From Treponema sp. (lineage in GTDB: Bacteria; Spirochaetota; Spirochaetia; Treponematales; Breznakiellaceae), in the NCBI GenBank assembly GCA_009780855.1, contig WQZG01000032.1:1-37684 (forward strand): a DNA stretch of 37,684 bases. The letters run 5' to 3'. Of this stretch, positions 32,447 to 37,684 are shown piece after piece. Both the position numbers and the translations under genes were made by a program. Every line of letters begins with the position of its first letter. The stretch's first letter is position 1. A model generated the notes under the pieces. The model ran no database searches. It was given only the letters and a program-made list of their open reading frames with translations, and was not told where the DNA came from.

Positions 32447-35166
32447 AATTTTTCAAAATTTCCAATATAGTCCCGGAATCCATCAGGGAACATAAAAATA
32501 CCGAAGAAGAATTCCCGCTGCTGCCGCTGAGAGACTTGGTAATTTTTCCGCAGACCATAATATCAGTATTTATTACCTACAAGTCCGGCATTGCCGCGAT
32601 AGAAGAGGCAATCGCAAGAAGCCTTTATATGTTCGCGGTATGCTTAAAAACCAACGATCAAAACTCAACGGAAACCTGGGACACCGGCACAGTCGTACGG
32701 ATCATTCAGCATCTCCGTCTCCCGGACAATACATTCCGGGTTGTATTGCAGGGCGAATACCGCGCGGTGCTGGCGCCCGGCAAAAACCACCCCGGTTCCG
32801 CGACGGTTTGGGTTGAACCGCTTCACGCTCCGGAAAGCGGATCCGATTCCGCTGAAGGCGCAAATGCCGCGGCGGTAAATCCGCAAACGTCAGCCCTGAT
32901 GAGGGCCGTGCAGAGATCATTTGCCCAGTACGCCGAACTTTCAAAAAAAATAAACACCGAAATTATCGCCGCGGTAGAAAAAACCGAAAACGCCGAGCGC
33001 CTTGTCAACATCATCTGTAATTCGATTTCGGTCAGGACCGAAAAAAAGGCCGAACTTATCCGCATTACCGACACGGCCGAAAGGCTGGATACCCTGCTGA
33101 ACACCCTGGAAACCGAAAATGAAATTATCGGAATTCAGAAAAACATAAGCGGCAAAGTTAAGAGCCGCATGGACAAAAGCCAGAGGGAATACATCCTGCA
33201 TGAACAACTCCGCGAAATCAACAAGGAACTGGGCAACGAAAAAACCGACGACGAGTACAGCGAACTCGAGCAGGCCATAAACGACAAGAACCCCGGCGAA
33301 GAAGTTTACGCAAAGGCCTGCAAGGAAATTGCCCGCCTGCGGAAACTGCCGCCTTTTAGCCCGGAGGCCGGCGTATTGAGGGGATACCTGGAATGGATAA
33401 TGGATCTGCCCTGGAGCGAATATACCTCTGACGCGGGAACGGAACCCGGCGCGCTGCAAACCGCCGAAAAAATCCTTAACGAAGATCATTACAACATGAA
33501 GAAGGCAAAAGAAAGGATACTTGAGTTTATAGCGGTAAGACAACTTGCGGCCGGAAATTACGCGGTTAACGAAAACCCGGCAGACACTGCGCAGGAAAAT
33601 ACTGTGCAACTAAATACTGCGCAGGCAAGCATTGCGCAAGTGAGCACTACACCGGCAGATATTGCTCCGGCAGACGCTGTACCGGCAAATGTTATACCGG
33701 CGGAAAACAAACCAGCCGGCGCGGAACGGGCAGGCACGGAACGGGCAGGCATCAAAGGCCCAATCCTGTGTTTTGTCGGCCCGCCGGGGACCGGCAAGAC
33801 AAGCCTTGGAAAATCGGTAGCCAGGGCGCTTGGAAGACGCTTTATCCGCATTTCGCTTGGAGGAGTCCGCGACGAGGCCGAAATACGCGGACACCGCAAA
33901 ACCTATGTTGGCGCGCTTCCGGGTAAAATAATTCAGTCCATGCGCAAGGCCGGAACAATGAATCCGGTTTTTCTACTGGACGAGATCGACAAACTTTCCA
34001 CCGACTTCCGCGGCGACCCGGCTTCCGCACTGCTGGAAGTACTGGACCCCGAACAGAATTTTGCTTTTACCGATCACTATCTTGAAGTGCCTTATGATTT
34101 ATCAAAGGTGCTTTTTATAACCACAGCCAATTCCCTGCATACCATTCCGTATCCGCTGCTGGATCGCATGGAAATAATCGAAATACCCGGCTACGGTGAA
34201 AACGAAAAACTTGAAATCGCCAAAAATTTCCTGGTACCAAAAGAGCTTAGGGAGAACGGGCTTGAAAAAACCAAGGTAGTCTTTAAGGATGATGCGATTC
34301 TGGAAATAATCCGGCACTGGACCATGGAATCCGGAGTGCGGAATCTGGAAAGGGAAATCGCGCGCTGCGCCAGGCGCATTGCGAGGGACGCGGTGGACGG
34401 GGAATACGGCAAAACTGCGGACAAACCTATAGATTCATACAAAAAGACAGTTAAAAAAGAAAACCTCGAAAAACTTCTTGGCCGGCGCAAGTACAAAAAC
34501 GATGTGGTCTTCAAGGAAGCAAGAATCGGTGTGTCATACGGCCTTGCCTGGACAGAAACAGGCGGCGCCATGCTGCCGGTTGAGACCATTGCTTTTGCGG
34601 GCAGCGGCGAACTGGTTATTACGGGCAACCTCGGCGATGTAATGAAGGAAAGCGTCCGCATAGCGCTGTCTTACCTGCGCAATGTAAGGGATAAATATAA
34701 TTTCCACGTAAAGGATATCGGCAAGACCGATTTCCACATCCACGTCCCGGAAGGCGCAATTCCCAAGGACGGACCTTCCGCAGGCATAACTCTGGCCGCT
34801 TCCCTGCTTTCCACTCTCTGTCTGGCGCCGCCCAAATCCGGTACTGCGATGACCGGAGAACTGACCCTGACAGGCAGGATATTGCCCATCGGCGGCCTCA
34901 AGGAAAAACTTCTTGCAGCAATCCGCAACGGAATGAAACAGGTGCTGCTGCCGGAGGACAACCGCGAAGACTGGGACGAACTGGACAGGGACATAAGGGA
35001 TTCCCTGCATGCCGATTTTGTAGGAAACGCGGAAGAAGCTTTTGCGCTGCTGTTCGACAATAAAATCCTGAAAAAGCCGGAGACCGGGAAACCGGCGGAG
35101 AAACTGGCAGGCAGAAAACCGGCAGATAAAACAGCGCGTAAACCAAAGGCCGCTGCCAACCGTTAA
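32443..35166 (+). CDS. lon: ATP-dependent protease Lon with an unusual pentapeptide-repeat insert
   Basis: The 907-residue protein has the LonN substrate domain ([12 protein letters not shown], then a long coiled coil to about 370), the AAA+ module with Walker A GPPGTGKT (446-453) and Walker B FLLDEIDK (about 510-517), and the C-terminal serine-lysine protease (Ser779 in DGPSAG, Lys822 in GLKEK). It is longer than typical Lon (about 770-820). One reason is an insert at about residues 379-437, just before Walker A, made of pentapeptide repeats; others are an Ala-rich loop near 130-150 and a Lys/Pro-rich tail. The start overlaps the clpX stop (ATGA). All catalytic residues are kept, so it should be active. 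Confidence 0.96.
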   Translation: MKFFKISNIVPESIREHKNTEEEFPLLPLRDLVIFPQTIISVFITYKSGIAAIEEAIARSLYMFAVCLKTNDQNSTETWDTGTVVRIIQHLRLPDNTFRVVLQGEYRAVLAPGKNHPGSATVWVEPLHAPESGSDSAEGANAAAVNPQTSALMRAVQRSFAQYAELSKKINTEIIAAVEKTENAERLVNIICNSISVRTEKKAELIRITDTAERLDTLLNTLETENEIIGIQKNISGKVKSRMDKSQREYILHEQLREINKELGNEKTDDEYSELEQAINDKNPGEEVYAKACKEIARLRKLPPFSPEAGVLRGYLEWIMDLPWSEYTSDAGTEPGALQTAEKILNEDHYNMKKAKERILEFIAVRQLAAGNYAVNENPADTAQENTVQLNTAQASIAQVSTTPADIAPADAVPANVIPAENKPAGAERAGTERAGIKGPILCFVGPPGTGKTSLGKSVARALGRRFIRISLGGVRDEAEIRGHRKTYVGALPGKIIQSMRKAGTMNPVFLLDEIDKLSTDFRGDPASALLEVLDPEQNFAFTDHYLEVPYDLSKVLFITTANSLHTIPYPLLDRMEIIEIPGYGENEKLEIAKNFLVPKELRENGLEKTKVVFKDDAILEIIRHWTMESGVRNLEREIARCARRIARDAVDGEYGKTADKPIDSYKKTVKKENLEKLLGRRKYKNDVVFKEARIGVSYGLAWTETGGAMLPVETIAFAGSGELVITGNLGDVMKESVRIALSYLRNVRDKYNFHVKDIGKTDFHIHVPEGAIPKDGPSAGITLAASLLSTLCLAPPKSGTAMTGELTLTGRILPIGGLKEKLLAAIRNGMKQVLLPEDNREDWDELDRDIRDSLHADFVGNAEEAFALLFDNKILKKPETGKPAEKLAGRKPADKTARKPKAAANR
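33577..33753 (+). repeat. 15-bp minisatellite inside lon coding for pentapeptide repeats
   Basis: Eleven or so 15-base units encode pentapeptides such as [50 protein letters not shown] and AGTER. The frame is kept, so copy-number change by slippage would lengthen or shorten a linker without breaking Lon. The tract is directly before [16 protein letters not shown]. Confidence 0.8.
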
Positions 35167-35189
35167 ACCCGTGCCGGGTGAAGGCAATT

Positions 35190-36194
35190 TTATTTTCCCG
35201 GACTTAATTTTTTAATCAGCGAAATTTCATCCGGCGAATAGGGCTGCAGATCTTTTGTAAAAATATCATGCTGCCAGATTTTGGGCATAGCTTCGGTATT
35301 TTTACTTTTGTCCCAGTTTAGATGAGTCTGTGTTTTGCCGTTAACCAGGCCCCACTGGTAGACGCCTAAACCTGCAGATTTATATACCGGTAAATGGGAT
35401 TCAAAAGTATTGACGTTGAAACGGTGGAGCCATTCGGTGCATAAAACAGGCCGGCCGAATTTTTTTAACATGGCGATGCGTTCCTGTGTTTTAATAATGC
35501 CGGTGTAATCATGGAAACTAATAATATCGCAGACTTCCGGAATAATATTGTTGAAATCTTCGTTAAAGGCCCAGAGACCGGCTGTAAGGGGCTGGATTGG
35601 ATTACACTCGCGCGCCCAGACAAAAACATTGCGCAGCAGGGGCAAGCATTTTTCATTCCTGCCGCTGTTGCCAGGCTCATTGTATAAATCCCAGGCAATA
35701 ATCCTTCTGTCATTTTTGAATCTATCGGTGATGGTCTGTACATAGGCTTTTAGGTCGTTCTGCGCATTGGGATCATCGGCGGCGGTAAATCCGGGGCTGG
35801 CTGTCCAGCCGCTGTTGTGAATGCCAGGCACCGGATCGTCCTGTTTGCCGCAATACGGCTCACGGCCGGAGAACGCGCAGTCGTCAAAGAATATGGGCAT
35901 TACGCTGATATTGTTTTTACCACAGATTTCCAGGAATTTGGAAAAGTTTGCCAGGAACCGATCCCCTTCGTTTTTCCAGACAAGGTACTGTAAAAAAACC
36001 CTGCACGAATTGTAACCGGTTCCGCAAGCCAGCGCCATTTCCCTTTCGATAACCGGCGCGTCAAAAGTTTCGGACTGCCACATTTCCGTAGAGTTTACCG
36101 CAGTTGACGTTACGTAATTAAAACCAAGTATCCAGGGTTTTTCCTTATACCACCTGGCAGCTTTTTCGGCAGACCACCTTGCACATTCCTCCAT
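35190..36194 (-). CDS. GH5-like glycoside hydrolase, apparently cytoplasmic
   Basis: The 334-residue protein has the (beta/alpha)8 GH-A pattern: GFNYVTS near 24-30, CRVFLQY at 64-70, the acid/base WDLYNEP (E173), and the nucleophile region VLCTEWLHR (E254), with WGLVNGKTQTH near the end. The family hydrolyses beta-linked glycans such as mannans or xylan-type oligosaccharides; the exact substrate cannot be read. No signal peptide, so it should act on imported oligosaccharides, consistent with the sugar ABC permease upstream. It is convergent with lon, separated by 23 bases that hold only a five-pair hairpin. The gap to the regulator gene is 35 bases. Confidence 0.85.
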   Translation of the reverse strand: MEECARWSAEKAARWYKEKPWILGFNYVTSTAVNSTEMWQSETFDAPVIEREMALACGTGYNSCRVFLQYLVWKNEGDRFLANFSKFLEICGKNNISVMPIFFDDCAFSGREPYCGKQDDPVPGIHNSGWTASPGFTAADDPNAQNDLKAYVQTITDRFKNDRRIIAWDLYNEPGNSGRNEKCLPLLRNVFVWARECNPIQPLTAGLWAFNEDFNNIIPEVCDIISFHDYTGIIKTQERIAMLKKFGRPVLCTEWLHRFNVNTFESHLPVYKSAGLGVYQWGLVNGKTQTHLNWDKSKNTEAMPKIWQHDIFTKDLQPYSPDEISLIKKLSPGK

Positions 36195-36229
36195 AAACCA
36201 GCGCTCCCTAACATCAATATTATAAAAAT

Positions 36230-37153
36230 TCAGTGTTCGATTGTCATGACTATTGCCTGATTATAATCCCCGGCTTTTTCGCCGAATATGTTTATGCCGC
36301 CGCAGTACTCGGAATCTTCCCTGCTCTCAAGGCGCATCAGAATGTACGGCCGGTTTTCAATATTGAATGCGCTGACAACGGTATCTGCAACCTTGTTCAT
36401 ATTTACAAACACTCCCTTATCGCTGATCGTCCAGGTTACAAGTTTGCCGTACTGGGTAAGTCCGTTCTGCCAGAATGCCGGTGTGTAGATTCCGCGGCGC
36501 TGCCCGTAATCTCCGTTGGATCTGTAGAACCCACAGGAAATGCCGTTAACTGTAAGGTAAATATCAGACTTGAAATTTTCGTCATAACCGGGAGCCTCTG
36601 AACATATTTCCATAGAAAGGGAAAACTGTTTGCAGATTTTATTGTTGGGCAGAATGTTGGGCAGCTTATATTCCAAAAAACCTTTCTGCAGCCAGATAAG
36701 CTGGGCGTCTTTTCTTTCCAGCAGGTAAAACGACCTTGGATCGTCTTCCACCCCGATATAACCGGAATCCGAAATTATGCCGCACCATTTTCCCAGGGAT
36801 TCGCAGGCGGTATAACTGCCGATTGGTATGTGAACGGAGGCTACCTGGTTCATGTTGGGAGTTGATGTGCGCAGGATCATGTGAATCAGGTACTTGTCCA
36901 GACGGCACATCTTGACGTTCACCCCGCCGGAAGTCAGGCGCTGGGTGGAAACAATGCCGGCTTCTTCCAGTATCTTTACATGAACGCCGGCCGAAGAAAC
37001 CGGTATTTTTAGTTCGTTTGCCAGTTCCAGAATCGTGCAGGGTTTGCGGAACAGAAGTCCGGTAATATCAATACGGTCAGGCACGGACAGCGCGCGGGCG
37101 ACAAGGCATAATTTTTCCTTGTCATCGGCGTCAAGTTCATATAGATAATCCAA
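36230..37153 (-). CDS. Winged-helix (ArsR-type) transcriptional regulator of the sugar operon
   Basis: The 307-residue protein starts at TTG 37153, supported by AAGGAG at 37160-37165 five bases upstream. Residues 10-90 form an ArsR-like winged helix (LSVPDRIDITGLLFRKPCTILELANEL, SAGVHVKILEEAGIVSTQR). No Cys-rich metal site is obvious. Residues 95-307 are an unfamiliar mainly beta domain with many Gly and aromatic residues, perhaps a sugar sensor. It lies two bases after the permease stop, so it is co-transcribed and likely controls the transporter and glycosidase. Confidence 0.8.
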   Translation of the reverse strand: MDYLYELDADDKEKLCLVARALSVPDRIDITGLLFRKPCTILELANELKIPVSSAGVHVKILEEAGIVSTQRLTSGGVNVKMCRLDKYLIHMILRTSTPNMNQVASVHIPIGSYTACESLGKWCGIISDSGYIGVEDDPRSFYLLERKDAQLIWLQKGFLEYKLPNILPNNKICKQFSLSMEICSEAPGYDENFKSDIYLTVNGISCGFYRSNGDYGQRRGIYTPAFWQNGLTQYGKLVTWTISDKGVFVNMNKVADTVVSAFNIENRPYILMRLESREDSEYCGGINIFGEKAGDYNQAIVMTIEH

Positions 37154-37155
37154 AT

Positions 37156-37684
37156 CTACTCCTTGAGCGAACCCATCATAACGCCCTTCATAAAGTAACG
37201 CTGGGCAAACGGATAGGCAAAAAGTATGGGGACAGTTGCAATGACTATGGTGCAGTATTTGATCAGTTCGTCCAGGAAATGCACGCCGCCTTCATCGATG
37301 GACATGCTCGCGTCAACCGTATTGCCGCCGCCGGTGGACTGGGTTATCAGTATCTCGCGCAGCAATAACTGGAGGGGCCACAGTTCCCGTTTGCGCAGGT
37401 AGATCATGGCATCGAACCAGGAATTCCAGCGGCCTACAGCGTAAAAAAGAACCATTACGGCAAGTGTCGCTTTGGCCACAGGCAGGACTATTCTGAACAG
37501 TACGATAAAATCATTGGCCCCGTCAATTTTGGCGGATTCTTCAAGGCTGGACGGTATTTGCTGGAAAGCTGTCTTCATTATTATCATGTTCCAGGTCGCG
37601 ATAGCGCCCGGAATTAAAATCGCCCAGCGCGTATTGTTCATCCCCAGCGCCCTGACCAAAAGGAAGTTGGGAATAAGCCCGCCG
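37156..37684 (-). CDS. Carbohydrate ABC transporter permease, N-terminus cut by window edge
   Basis: The frame is open to the right edge; the segment GLIPNFLLVRALGMNN shows that a TTG at 37659 is internal, so the start is beyond the window. The visible 176 residues include the EAA loop (EESAKIDGANDF...F.IVLP) that contacts the ATPase, and two or three membrane helices, with the typical C-terminal end FAQRYFMKGVMMGSLKE of MalG/CUT1-type permeases. It imports an oligosaccharide together with a second permease and a binding protein expected to the right of the window. Confidence 0.92.
   Translation of the reverse strand, partial: GGLIPNFLLVRALGMNNTRWAILIPGAIATWNMIIMKTAFQQIPSSLEESAKIDGANDFIVLFRIVLPVAKATLAVMVLFYAVGRWNSWFDAMIYLRKRELWPLQLLLREILITQSTGGGNTVDASMSIDEGGVHFLDELIKYCTIVIATVPILFAYPFAQRYFMKGVMMGSLKE

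Noticed and set aside
35167-35189. ACCCG-TGC-CGGGT hairpin as a bidirectional terminator between lon and the GH5 gene
   Set aside because: Only five pairs and no U-tract on either side, so it is too weak to call.

Overview
The window looks like a piece of a spirochaete chromosome, most likely a Treponema-like host-associated species. This is inferred from the tig-clpP-clpX order, the many lipoproteins with relaxed lipoboxes, TolC/HlyD components that imply an outer membrane, and the general style of the surface proteins. It is not proven. No rRNA, CRISPR array, transposase or intact prophage was seen.

Layout. (1) 1-2.8 kb: the C-terminal part of a large secreted-type protein made of about seven 115-residue repeats, ended by a perfect hairpin. 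(2) 2.9-3.4 kb: a UPF0175 antitoxin and the internally deleted remnant of its DUF3368/PIN toxin. (3) 3.4-15.5 kb, minus strand: a long gene run, in transcription order phosphoesterase, VTC-domain protein, DUF4956 membrane protein, HlyD adaptor, TolC lipoprotein, phosphoesterase, phosphoesterase, lamin-tail lipoprotein, CotH-kinase lipoprotein. (4) 15.6-25.7 kb, plus strand, divergent: a secreted TPR protein followed by a Pel-type exopolysaccharide operon (PelD fused to an SDR domain, PelE, DUF2194 deacetylase, PelF, PelG) and a DUF4874/DUF4832 protein. (5) 25.9-27.1 kb, minus strand: an AT-rich three-gene operon read as a toxin-antitoxin-chaperone system (ADP-ribosyltransferase-like toxin, small antitoxin, SecB-like chaperone). 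(6) 27.3-29.2 kb: tRNA-Gly, a lipoprotein with a dead NodB deacetylase domain, tRNA-Leu and a palindromic element derived from the tRNA-Leu 3' end. (7) 29.2-35.2 kb: the protein quality-control operon tig-clpP-clpX-lon. (8) 35.2-37.7 kb, minus strand: sugar ABC permease (cut by the window edge), winged-helix regulator, GH5-like glycosidase.

How the parts may work together. The plus-strand operon has the set known from the compact Gram-positive Pel clusters (PelD, PelE, deacetylase, PelF, PelG). It has no recognisable PelB barrel or PelC, although this organism appears to have an outer membrane. PelD keeps an RxxD c-di-GMP site, so synthesis is probably controlled by c-di-GMP. The divergent cluster supplies an inner-membrane adaptor and an outer-membrane TolC lipoprotein with no ABC ATPase, plus a set of phosphoryl-transfer and phosphoesterase proteins (VTC, CotH, three secreted phosphatases). 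My working hypothesis is one surface-polymer locus in which HlyD/TolC or the TPR protein replaces PelB/PelC and the phospho-proteins modify or anchor the surface material. The gene content is read from sequence; the joint function is inference.
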